Assembly (NCBI GenBank): GCA_021413405.1
Contig: JAIOQL010000019.1
Coordinates: 1-7,961, forward strand
Reading direction: 5' to 3'
DNA length: 7,961 nucleotides
Origin: Leptospira sp.
Lineage (GTDB): Bacteria > Spirochaetota > Leptospiria > Leptospirales > Leptospiraceae
The notes beneath the pieces were generated by a model that worked only from the letters and a program-made list of their open reading frames with translations, did no database searches and was not told the origin of the DNA. Position numbers and translations under genes: made by a program. How positions within the stretch are numbered: the stretch's first letter is position 1; each line of letters opens with the position of its first letter. This document shows positions 1 to 6,565 of the stretch, piece by piece.

Positions 1-254
1 CTTTTTCTATAAATTTCAGAGCTTCAGGAATGCTTGAAGTCTTTTTGTTTTGATGATAAGTAACAATCCATTGTGAAAATTCATTGTCATTGGTTATTGA
101 ATTCTTTCTTAGGTTCCGGTTTAGATTTCTTTGTAAAATGATACCCTAATGTTGTAATACTGATTGATTTTTCCTGACAAAACTTTGCCTGGCTTTTCCC
201 GCAACTGTTCCACTCTTTAATTATCTCGTTCCAATTTTTGATTTTCGTTCTTGC
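1..254 (-). pseudogene. Degenerate helix-turn-helix gene remnant, resembling an IS66-type TnpA accessory protein
   Basis: Two overlapping open frames on the minus strand read like pieces of one broken gene. Frame A runs from 254 to a TGA at 89-87 (55 codons, no start codon, entered after a TAG at 257-255). It contains the string WNSCGKSQAKFCQEKSIS followed by a Tyr-His/Lys-rich end. This fits the helix-turn-helix pattern of short IS66 TnpA-type proteins (W..SG.S...FC....IS..T...W). Frame B is open from 145 through the left edge (48 codons, also no start) and contains NEFSQWIVTYHQNKKTSS. A one-base shift between about 145 and 90 would join A to B. Missing starts and split frames argue for decay rather than a functional gene. 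The left part lies outside the window. The family assignment rests on pattern memory only; another small HTH regulator is the main alternative. Confidence 0.38.
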
Positions 255-400
255 CTAATAGAATAGCACATTTCTTTAAATCAGAAAAGGTGGAGAGTTT
301 TGACGCTTTCCTTATTTCGCTCTATTCTCGGTTTTCATTCATGTGTCAAACCATAAAAGGTTTTTCCTTTTCTAAGAACGTAGGAAGAATTAACAATTAA

Positions 401-420
401 GGATAAGAAGTTCCTAATCC
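401..420 (-). terminator. Candidate weak intrinsic terminator of the toxin-partner transcript
   Basis: On the minus strand, 15 bp past the stop of the small exported protein gene, the RNA can form an 8-bp stem with one U-U mismatch, one G-U pair and a 4-nt AACU loop (arms GGAUUAGG and CUUAUCC-like). It is followed by a U-rich but interrupted run (UAAUUGUUAAUUCUU). Position is right for ending the transcript, but the imperfect stem and broken U tract make it weak. A second short inverted repeat (AAAAGG, five-base spacer, CCTTTT) lies at 355-371. Confidence 0.35.
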
Positions 421-434
421 GATTTGAAAAAACC

Positions 435-1040
435 TTACTCTTTTGTTATTAATTTCCCAATCATACACATTAATCCATTTCTCTCTTCATCGACCTTCCA
501 GTCATCAAATCTCAAGTTACAGTGAACAGATAATAAATTATCATACTTTCGAAAAACTTTCTTCTCTCGAATTTCTAGATCTCTAATTGGGGAATTCCAA
601 TGAATTCCTTCATCACTATATGCCCAAATTTCATATACCGGATTACCCAGATTTTGGCGAATTTGTTCTATTGATTGTGATTGAAATTCCTTTTTCAAAT
701 CATCAGTTGGAAAATAAACTAAGATACCTTTTTCCTTATGTTGAATCCTATCAGCCCCTATGGCCTTTTTAGTATCCCCTGAAAAGCTAAGCAGAATATG
801 CTTTGCCCCTTCCTTGTAGTGGTAATAAATAAATATTGGTTTTCCGAGATTCCGCAAAACCTTTTCAACAGAATCCCCAGCTTTTAAGCTTCTAAATTCC
901 GTTTCAGATTTTTGCAAAACAATACTGTCATTTCCCCAATTTAAACAAGAAATTCCTAGTTTACATCGAATTCCGAATTGCAAAGAAAGAAGTGATATTA
1001 ATGCAATTGAAACAATAATTATATAAGTTTTTTTCCTGAT
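435..1040 (-). CDS. Small exported protein with two BamE/SmpA-like half-repeats; candidate immunity protein of the upstream toxin
   Basis: No family is recognised with certainty. The first conventional start is TTG at 983-981 (182 aa), but it has no ribosome site. The frame is open back to the stop of the giant upstream gene, and those extra codons encode an ideal export segment: Arg-Lys-Lys, then YIIIVSIALISLLSLQFG. An AGGA lies seven bases before an ATC codon at 1040-1038, so I place the start there (201 aa); ATC starts are rare. The mature part has two similar units, each 'G/S-x-x-E-x-(V/I)-R-x-NLG-(K/N)-P' followed by a beta segment (NLGKP near residues 64-68, NLGNP near 130-134). This is the signature of the BamE/SmpA-like fold. 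Cys26 and Cys32 follow the hydrophobic segment; LGISC is only a poor lipobox, with Arg and Lys just before it, so secreted or membrane-anchored both remain possible. Its position right behind a Hint-toxin C-terminus is the usual place for an immunity gene. That role is inferred. GC is low (about 34% over 601-780). Confidence 0.72.
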   Translation of the reverse strand: MRKKTYIIIVSIALISLLSLQFGIRCKLGISCLNWGNDSIVLQKSETEFRSLKAGDSVEKVLRNLGKPIFIYYHYKEGAKHILLSFSGDTKKAIGADRIQHKEKGILVYFPTDDLKKEFQSQSIEQIRQNLGNPVYEIWAYSDEGIHWNSPIRDLEIREKKVFRKYDNLLSVHCNLRFDDWKVDEERNGLMCMIGKLITKE

Positions 1041-1047
1041 CGTTAAA

Positions 1048-1051
1048 TCCT
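1048..1051 (-). promoter_or_regulatory. Shine-Dalgarno AGGA overlapping the toxin-gene stop codon
   Basis: The minus strand reads TAGGATTTAACGATC. The amber stop of the giant gene shares its AG with an AGGA, which is followed by a seven-base spacer and the ATC codon proposed as the partner gene's start. This supports translational coupling and is the main reason for preferring the 1040 start over the unsupported TTG at 983. Confidence 0.5.
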
Positions 1052-4000
1052 ATTTTTTCCCTTTAGGTGGTTGATTCGTCTTACTCTTCTCTTGAGCTAT
1101 TTCAAGATTTTCTTTCATATATTTTTGGCTAGGGATATGCTGTAATTCATTCGGCTTTTGCCAATTAGAATTCGAGCCTCTCCTCGATTGCACTGTGCCT
1201 AATATTGTTCCAACAATTTCACCCGAATAAGGACTATCTGGAAAAGTTGTTATTTTCCCCTTATCAACGATTGCGGACATCCCATCCGTTACTTTGAATA
1301 CCTTTCCTGTTGTTGGATCCATAATTCCATCAATTTTCCCCCGATAGATATTATTTTTACCGCTATTTTTTCCTGGCACTTCTATAATTTTGTCACCCCT
1401 ATTCTCTTTCGTAAAATCCCCAGCATTTTCTGTAGCGACAAAAATGGAATGATCTAAATTATTTTGGCAATCATTGTGAACCAATACCAGAGTCTCTGTC
1501 ACAAAATATGTATGATTCCCTTCCACTTCAAAATTATAAACCGTTTCGTTTCGGTTATCTATTGCGATCGAAACAATACCAACTAACGCTCCATTTGCAG
1601 TAGTTGAGTGATCTCCTACAACGAGATCTTTTCCTTGAACCCAACCCTTTCCTTCAATATAGAATGGATGGTTCCACGTGGTTTCAACTTTATTTCCATC
1701 TTGATACGTTATTCGATATATCTGATTGGCTGTTCTCACAAATGTCTGATTGACACGATTAAAGCTTTTAACACCACTCTTTTCATTCCAACTAAGAACA
1801 CGATCCCCGGCCTTTATATCTTCAATCTTCTTGAACCAGTTACCTCCTTTTTCGAAGGCACCTGGAGTTTTGGGCTCAACTGTGATTAGAGTTCCGGCCA
1901 CAAAACAAGTTCTCTGATTATAATTTCCTTGAGCGTCAATAAATCCATCCGCATCGGACGAAGTTCCAACAATGCTACCTAAACTATCTTGAATGCCTCC
2001 AAAAAAATTATCTGAAAAACTATTTTCATCACGAGAAGTGCCATGTGCATCAGTAAAGTCATCGCTCGGCAACGCCTCTTCCGTATTGTGCAGTAAATCC
2101 GATTTCTGTTTAGCATCCATGCTATTCCAGTCATCTTCAGAAATATTCATTCCTTTATTCTGCAGACTTGCTAATTTCTTCTTATCCATGAGCTCTTTCT
2201 GTTGTTCCGCCGCCATCGAGTCGGTGGCGCCTTCCAGATCGGAGATACTTGTAATGAATCCAGAATTGGCTGGAATTCGTGAAGATGATGCGGTGAATCC
2301 GTTTTTGGCGCTATAACCTGCATTGAAACTGCTTCCACCTATAGAGCCGCTGACGACTGCGGAAAATCCTTCCTTAGAATTGTAGCTCACTCCAGCATCA
2401 ACTCCATTTAGCGATGGATCTCCGGAAAGTTTCCCGAGATCCATTTTCACGCTGGCAGTGAATCCGCCTTTCTGTGTGTATCCTGCTTCGATTCCTCCGT
2501 AATCATTTCCGAGTTTGGTTTTTACCCCGAAGCCTTCGTTTTGACCATATGTTAGCTTCACGGCTCCCTGCGATACGTATGCCTCGACACCTTTGTCTTT
2601 ACTATACCCGATGCCAGCAGTATTTGTTTTTCCGGTATCTGAAGTATTCGAGACTCCAGCATAGGCACTGACACCGCCTTTCTTACTATAATTGAGTCCT
2701 GCGGCAACACCAGTCCCAGAGCTTGAAGAAGTGAACCCGACATTTGCTCCAAAACCATCTTTCTGGCTGTAAGATACTCCTGCCTTGACTGGTCCTGCTT
2801 TTAAAGTTGCGTTTACCGATGCTCCTCCATTTTGGGTATAGCCTACCCCTACACTTCCGACACCCTCTACGCCAACTCCAACACTAGCACCATACCCATC
2901 CGCATACGAATAACTCAGGTCTACTGTTACCAGACTACCGGTGAAGCCCTTAATAGCTCCGCTGGCCGCACCTAGCGCAGCCCCTTTTAATCCGCCTGCT
3001 GCATAACCCTGTGCTGCTTTCATTGCGGAGAGAGCCACCAGAGATGCTCCCCCGGTAAAGAATGATGCCCCAACAGCAGCAACCGTCACTACAGTTTCCA
3101 TCTGCTGTTTTTTTGCCGCGGCTTTCTTCGCCTTTTTGGCTTCACCTGCCTGGAAAACCTGGGTCAGTCCCGGAATCCCGGAAACCTCATCCAGCTTCGC
3201 CCACATCTGACCTTCAAAATATTGCTTGGCTGCAAGATGTGGTTTCATTCCACCCATGAGAGATGTCAGGAATCCTCCGGGGAGTCCGAATGTTTTTTCA
3301 AGTGCTTCGGAAATTTTTCCCTGGACCTGGCTTTGAACAAAACTGTTGATGGTCCCGCCTGTCGCAAGAGTCTGGATCAGACTGTTTATCATCTGGGCTT
3401 CTGCAACTTTATCCTCTACGTTCTTATTAAATTCTTTTGTTCTTTCCTCGTTGTTTTTCTGTATTGCTTCTGTCTGATCAGACAATGTTTTGTATTTTTG
3501 TTCTATTTCTTTTTGAAATGCATTCTTGTTATTATTGAACTGATTGGAAATCGATTCCATGTCCCAATCATTGAACAGGGAGCCGGTATCTGCGAGTGCG
3601 ATCGCTTTTGGTGGGGCTATAGTAATCTTTTGAGAAGATTTTCCCTGTTTATAGTCATTGGAATTTGCCGAGTCTCCCCCATCCCGCAGAGTTGCCTCAC
3701 TTGTCACTGTCTCCATTGACATGGAAATATTGCCGTCTGAATCAATTCCCACATTTTGATAAGTATCATGGGATGGACCGGTTGGTGTGGAAGATGCGTC
3801 AGATCCGTTTTTTACAGAAGTTTGGACGGTATCGCCCATATTCTTAGCAGTTGTTGTTTCGCCCTGGGATCCATTTTGTTTTGGTGATTCATTAGCTTTT
3901 GGTGGATCAGGGGTTTTCATCCCACGGATGTTTGCTACCATTTCCTTGATTCCATCCTGACGGGTTTTCACGGCATCCGCATTCATGGTTTCCGCATAGG

Positions 4001-6026
4001 CCAGGTTCTTGAGTCCTTTCATTGTGTTCTGGAACTGACCAAGGAAATTCTGCATCGTTGTGCTGTCGGTAAGGGTTGTCTGACTCTGGTTTAAAAAATC
4101 ATCACTCAGTTGCGGAAGAATGGACAATGGAGTTGTCAGACCTGCCGGAGCATTGAATCCGGAAGGAGCTGCGGACAACATTGCAGAAAGATTTATTTTT
4201 GGTTCCTGTCCTGAACCGGAATTTGTTTTTACGTTATCAAGAGATTGCTGAAGTGTGCTCCATTTTGCATCACCAGTTGCTTTTTCTGCTGCCATCTGGG
4301 TCAGCCATGCACTTTTTTCCTGGCTGATCTGGGTGAGATTAGCCATGTAGGAAGCCTGGGCCGATGCCGCTTCAACCTGTGCCTGTGCCTGCCAGGTTGC
4401 ATATTGTGCTTTGTATTGATTTGCCTGTGCTTCCCAGTTCTGGATCGCGGGTAACAGATTGTTCTGCCAATTAGCGAGAACTGGTGTCAGATCATTAGTA
4501 TATCCCTGCCAGATTTGTGTATTGTGCACCGCATTGTCATCCCGCCAGTTGTAGCCAACCGTTCCGAGCATCCGCGACTCATACCAAAACGAATCTCCGC
4601 AAAAACCCCCACATTCAACCCTGGTGTAAGTAAAAGCATTATCGCGTGCACTACTATAGCAATCATGCCCGTGACTGCGGCCATTCGTAGTGACACCACA
4701 TACATCCGCTGTTGTCACTGCAGTTATAGTTCTAGTCTCACCCATGAGGCTAGCAATGTAACTTACATTTCCAGTATCAATGTACCGGATAATATCTGAC
4801 ATTCCCGCAGTTGAGTTTTTCTTGGCACCGATATTGGATCCTGATCCAATTTCATATCCGATACTGTTTCCTTCACTTTGACCTCTCGGATCCCCAAACG
4901 AATCATAGGATAGTCCCGTTGAATGCGCATTGTTACTGCCATAGGATTGGCTGCTCCAGCTGCTTACAGTTGATTGTGAAGATGCCAACCGTGTAGCCAT
5001 ATATGTTGTCAATTGCTGGGTGATTGTTGCAAGGGGTGTATTGTTTTGCAAGTCAGCGTTAATTGTATTTATTAATGCAAGCAAACTCTGACCAGCAGCA
5101 TTCAAAGTAGTCATGTCTGTTGAACATGATGTCCCGGAACAGGATTCGTTATAAAACAATCCACTCGTGTTCAAATAATTCTGTAGGCCACCAATTGTAT
5201 TTCCGATCCCGTTGCGAACTGTGTCTTCATAACTTTGAATCTGCGCGAGATTGCTCTGATAATCCGCATCTGTCTGATTCAAAGAATTCATGAATGTATC
5301 ATACGAAGCTTCATTCTGATTCAAGGCATCTGAAAACTGCTGATTACCGGTTCTGAGAGCGTCTTTATAGTCTCTAAGCCAGGCAAGCTGATCGTTGGTA
5401 AGTTGATTTTGTGCAGTCGCAAGATTTGTATCCGGTGTTCCACTAGTTGAATTGATTATGTTGTTTACTGTTCCGGATGACTGGTTGATCGCAACCGGTG
5501 TCCCGGTTTGTACATCCTGTTTCACATTGTTTGCTACCTGGACAATGAATGCATTTCTCTGCGCGATAATGTCCGCTTCTGCTGTTGAAGTCCAGTTCAG
5601 TTCCGCTTCCTGCTTTTCGGAAGTCATTGCCTTGAATACATAGTCCTGGTATTCCTGAACCGAATTAAAAACATCCTGTGTGTTTATACTGGCTACATAA
5701 TTGTTGATCTGAAGATCAGCCTGGGCTTCCCATTGTGCCCTTAATGTTGCAAAGCCTCCACCTGTAATGCTGTCCCAACCGGCAGCATCGGAGCTTATGT
5801 TTGCATTCTGAAAAAAGGGACTCATATTCTGGTGCTGATAATTTGGTGTGACCAGATTTGGAACCGGAACCGGTTGAGAGAAAAGCGGGACAAATGATCC
5901 TGCCAGAATCATGAATAAAAATGTTGTCAGTTGCGCAAAACTGATGACCCGGTAAATTATTCCGAATCGTGCCTTTTGCAGCCGCTTCATTCTTCTTATT
6001 TTCACTTCATTTCTTTTCGCATCCAT
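1050..6026 (-). CDS. Giant exported TIGR04388-like protein with pretoxin Hint domain and variable C-terminal toxin tip
   Basis: A 1658-aa protein laid out as a polymorphic toxin. The start is ATG with GGAG nine bases upstream. Residues 1-28 are strongly basic, and 29-50 (ISFAQLTTFLFMILAGSF...) form an export segment ending near LFSQ-P. Residues 51-500 are rich in Asn, Gln, Ser and Thr, with a Cys296/Cys301 pair and a Cys/His cluster at 443-476. Residues about 515-605 are a Gln/Ala-rich coiled coil (Trp531 to Trp589). Residues 705-805 are low-complexity and polar. Residues 830-885 are a charged coiled coil, 960-975 are Lys/Ala-rich, and 977-1036 are a Gly/Ala-rich hydrophobic stretch. Residues 1038-1250 hold about nine beta-hairpin repeats. 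A linker leads to the Hint domain (1374-1518) and an unassigned tip (1519-1658). The trunk resembles the large Leptospira family TIGR04388, recalled rather than searched. No T6SS (PAAR, VgrG), T7SS or two-partner marker is visible, so the export route past the inner membrane is unknown. The first in-frame alternative start is Met13. Confidence 0.9.
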   Translation of the reverse strand: MDAKRNEVKIRRMKRLQKARFGIIYRVISFAQLTTFLFMILAGSFVPLFSQPVPVPNLVTPNYQHQNMSPFFQNANISSDAAGWDSITGGGFATLRAQWEAQADLQINNYVASINTQDVFNSVQEYQDYVFKAMTSEKQEAELNWTSTAEADIIAQRNAFIVQVANNVKQDVQTGTPVAINQSSGTVNNIINSTSGTPDTNLATAQNQLTNDQLAWLRDYKDALRTGNQQFSDALNQNEASYDTFMNSLNQTDADYQSNLAQIQSYEDTVRNGIGNTIGGLQNYLNTSGLFYNESCSGTSCSTDMTTLNAAGQSLLALINTINADLQNNTPLATITQQLTTYMATRLASSQSTVSSWSSQSYGSNNAHSTGLSYDSFGDPRGQSEGNSIGYEIGSGSNIGAKKNSTAGMSDIIRYIDTGNVSYIASLMGETRTITAVTTADVCGVTTNGRSHGHDCYSSARDNAFTYTRVECGGFCGDSFWYESRMLGTVGYNWRDDNAVHNTQIWQGYTNDLTPVLANWQNNLLPAIQNWEAQANQYKAQYATWQAQAQVEAASAQASYMANLTQISQEKSAWLTQMAAEKATGDAKWSTLQQSLDNVKTNSGSGQEPKINLSAMLSAAPSGFNAPAGLTTPLSILPQLSDDFLNQSQTTLTDSTTMQNFLGQFQNTMKGLKNLAYAETMNADAVKTRQDGIKEMVANIRGMKTPDPPKANESPKQNGSQGETTTAKNMGDTVQTSVKNGSDASSTPTGPSHDTYQNVGIDSDGNISMSMETVTSEATLRDGGDSANSNDYKQGKSSQKITIAPPKAIALADTGSLFNDWDMESISNQFNNNKNAFQKEIEQKYKTLSDQTEAIQKNNEERTKEFNKNVEDKVAEAQMINSLIQTLATGGTINSFVQSQVQGKISEALEKTFGLPGGFLTSLMGGMKPHLAAKQYFEGQMWAKLDEVSGIPGLTQVFQAGEAKKAKKAAAKKQQMETVVTVAAVGASFFTGGASLVALSAMKAAQGYAAGGLKGAALGAASGAIKGFTGSLVTVDLSYSYADGYGASVGVGVEGVGSVGVGYTQNGGASVNATLKAGPVKAGVSYSQKDGFGANVGFTSSSSGTGVAAGLNYSKKGGVSAYAGVSNTSDTGKTNTAGIGYSKDKGVEAYVSQGAVKLTYGQNEGFGVKTKLGNDYGGIEAGYTQKGGFTASVKMDLGKLSGDPSLNGVDAGVSYNSKEGFSAVVSGSIGGSSFNAGYSAKNGFTASSSRIPANSGFITSISDLEGATDSMAAEQQKELMDKKKLASLQNKGMNISEDDWNSMDAKQKSDLLHNTEEALPSDDFTDAHGTSRDENSFSDNFFGGIQDSLGSIVGTSSDADGFIDAQGNYNQRTCFVAGTLITVEPKTPGAFEKGGNWFKKIEDIKAGDRVLSWNEKSGVKSFNRVNQTFVRTANQIYRITYQDGNKVETTWNHPFYIEGKGWVQGKDLVVGDHSTTANGALVGIVSIAIDNRNETVYNFEVEGNHTYFVTETLVLVHNDCQNNLDHSIFVATENAGDFTKENRGDKIIEVPGKNSGKNNIYRGKIDGIMDPTTGKVFKVTDGMSAIVDKGKITTFPDSPYSGEIVGTILGTVQSRRGSNSNWQKPNELQHIPSQKYMKENLEIAQEKSKTNQPPKGKK
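1053..1472 (-). other. C-terminal toxin tip of the giant protein (residues 1519-1658), family unknown
   Basis: The 140 residues after the Hint domain begin DCQNNLDHSIFVATENAGD and end in a Lys/Pro/Gln-rich tail (KTNQPPKGKK). The middle is beta-rich with many Gly and Asp residues (IYRGKIDGIMDPTTGKVFKV), then SPYSGEIVGTILG and an SRRGSNSNWQKP stretch. Candidate polar catalytic residues are His1526, the Arg pair in SRRG and the His in LQHIP, but no known nuclease, deaminase, ADP-ribosyltransferase or peptidase motif stands out. By family logic the segment is the effector released by Hint cleavage. GC here is about 38% (hand count 1081-1440) against about 50% in the trunk. Toxicity is an inference from architecture only. 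Confidence 0.6.
1473..1907 (-). other. Pretoxin Hint (intein-like) autoprotease domain, residues 1374-1518
   Basis: All hallmark blocks of a Hint domain are visible. Block A is CFVAGTLI, with nucleophile Cys1374. A GDRVLSWNEKSG turn follows. Block B is TTWNHPFY, with Thr1450 and His1453. Block F is VYNFEVEGNHTYFV, with His1505. Block G is LVLVHN, with His1517 and Asn1518. The 145-residue length without a homing endonuclease insert fits bacterial intein-like and pretoxin Hint domains. The residue after Asn1518 is Asp and the next is Cys, so a standard splicing nucleophile is missing at +1. That favours Asn-cyclisation cleavage and release of the tip over protein splicing. Confidence 0.9.
2277..2918 (-). 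repeat. About nine Tyr/Gly beta-hairpin repeats in the giant protein (residues 1037-1250)
   Basis: A degenerate unit of the form (A/G)-G-x-x-Y-(S/T/N)-x-K-x-G-(F/V)-x-A-x-V recurs. Its anchor Tyr lies near residues 1041, 1063, 1086, 1113, 1141, 1160, 1183, 1215 and 1238, so spacing is 19-32 and most often 22-24. Clear copies are VSYSQKDGFGANVGF, LNYSKKGGVSAYAGV, AGYTQKGGFTASVKM and VSYNSKEGFSAVVSG. Alternating small/hydrophobic residues around a Lys-x-Gly turn suggest one hairpin per unit. Copies diverge at DNA level, so this is an old protein repeat rather than a recent tandem array. Confidence 0.8.
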
Positions 6027-6565
6027 CCGCTTTTTCTCCAGGAGGGTAATAATATATATAATAAATGACTGCTTACAGCATACGCCCCGTACTTCTGTAA
6101 AAAATCATCTCTGGTTAAAGACTTAACAAGTACTTTTTATCACCGCAAACAATAATTTTCTTACACAAATTGGGCTAATTCATTCCGGGTTAAGAGCATT
6201 AAGATGATCAAAAAATATCGAATTTTCAAAGCTAAGGTTAAATTCCTACAATACCCAAATCCGAAACCGTTTTCAAAATTACTCAAATAAAAATCTGGCA
6301 TTAAACCGACGGTCCCCGATTTATGTCACAATTATTTTCCCGAATTTTTGGCTCACCCGTTCATTGGATCCTGGCCATTGACAAGAATGGCATTTGCATT
6401 ATTTCTGTTGTGAATTATCTGAACGCCTTCTTTTTCCTCCAAAATAATAATTTTCACTCCCGGCGAAGCCGATCATTAATTTATACAAATGTTTTTGTTA
6501 ATTTTTCATCCGGCGCAGCAAATTATACCAAACAGATATTATGATCTGAGAACAAAGGAATAGCA
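6027..6565. other. Divergent AT-rich intergenic region, 539 bp, likely holding both promoters
   Basis: No credible gene is seen on either strand. On the minus side, an alternating TA tract (about 6046-6064) 20-40 bp ahead of the giant gene could hold its -10 element, but no convincing -35 lies at 16-18 bp. A short inverted repeat (GTTAA, AGAC, TTAAC) at 6114-6127 could be an operator or chance. On the plus side TTGTTA (6495-6500) and TTATAC (6523-6528) are promoter-like but 22 bp apart, too far for a standard sigma-70 promoter. A 4-bp hairpin CGGC-GAA-GCCG sits at 6461-6471. The length is generous for a divergent promoter region and leaves room for a long leader on either side. Confidence 0.5.
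6036..6039 (-). promoter_or_regulatory. Ribosome binding site GGAG of the giant toxin gene
   Basis: GGAG on the minus strand lies nine bases before the ATG at 6026-6024. It decides for this start over the internal Met13 codon at 5990, which begins a shorter but still basic signal region. A second ATG at 6022-6020 is out of frame. Confidence 0.6.

Noticed and set aside
355..371. AAAAGG/CCTTTT inverted repeat as an IS end or terminator
   Set aside because: AT-rich six-base arms with no T run on the relevant strand and no matching copy elsewhere in the window.
3222..3719. Plus-strand 165-codon open frame opposite the giant gene
   Set aside because: It is antisense to a well-supported coiled-coil part of the giant protein. 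Its Cys/Phe-rich translation is typical of a complementary-strand shadow.
4515..4799. Plus-strand 94-codon open frame opposite the Cys/His cluster
   Set aside because: Antisense shadow without a ribosome site. The sense-strand frame is clearly coding.
6461..6471. CGGC-GAA-GCCG hairpin as a terminator
   Set aside because: Only four base pairs with no following T run, and no gene ends nearby.
6323..6544. Plus-strand 73-codon open frame in the divergent region
   Set aside because: No ribosome site before the ATG, irregular composition, and no recognisable domain. It looks like a chance frame in AT-rich DNA.
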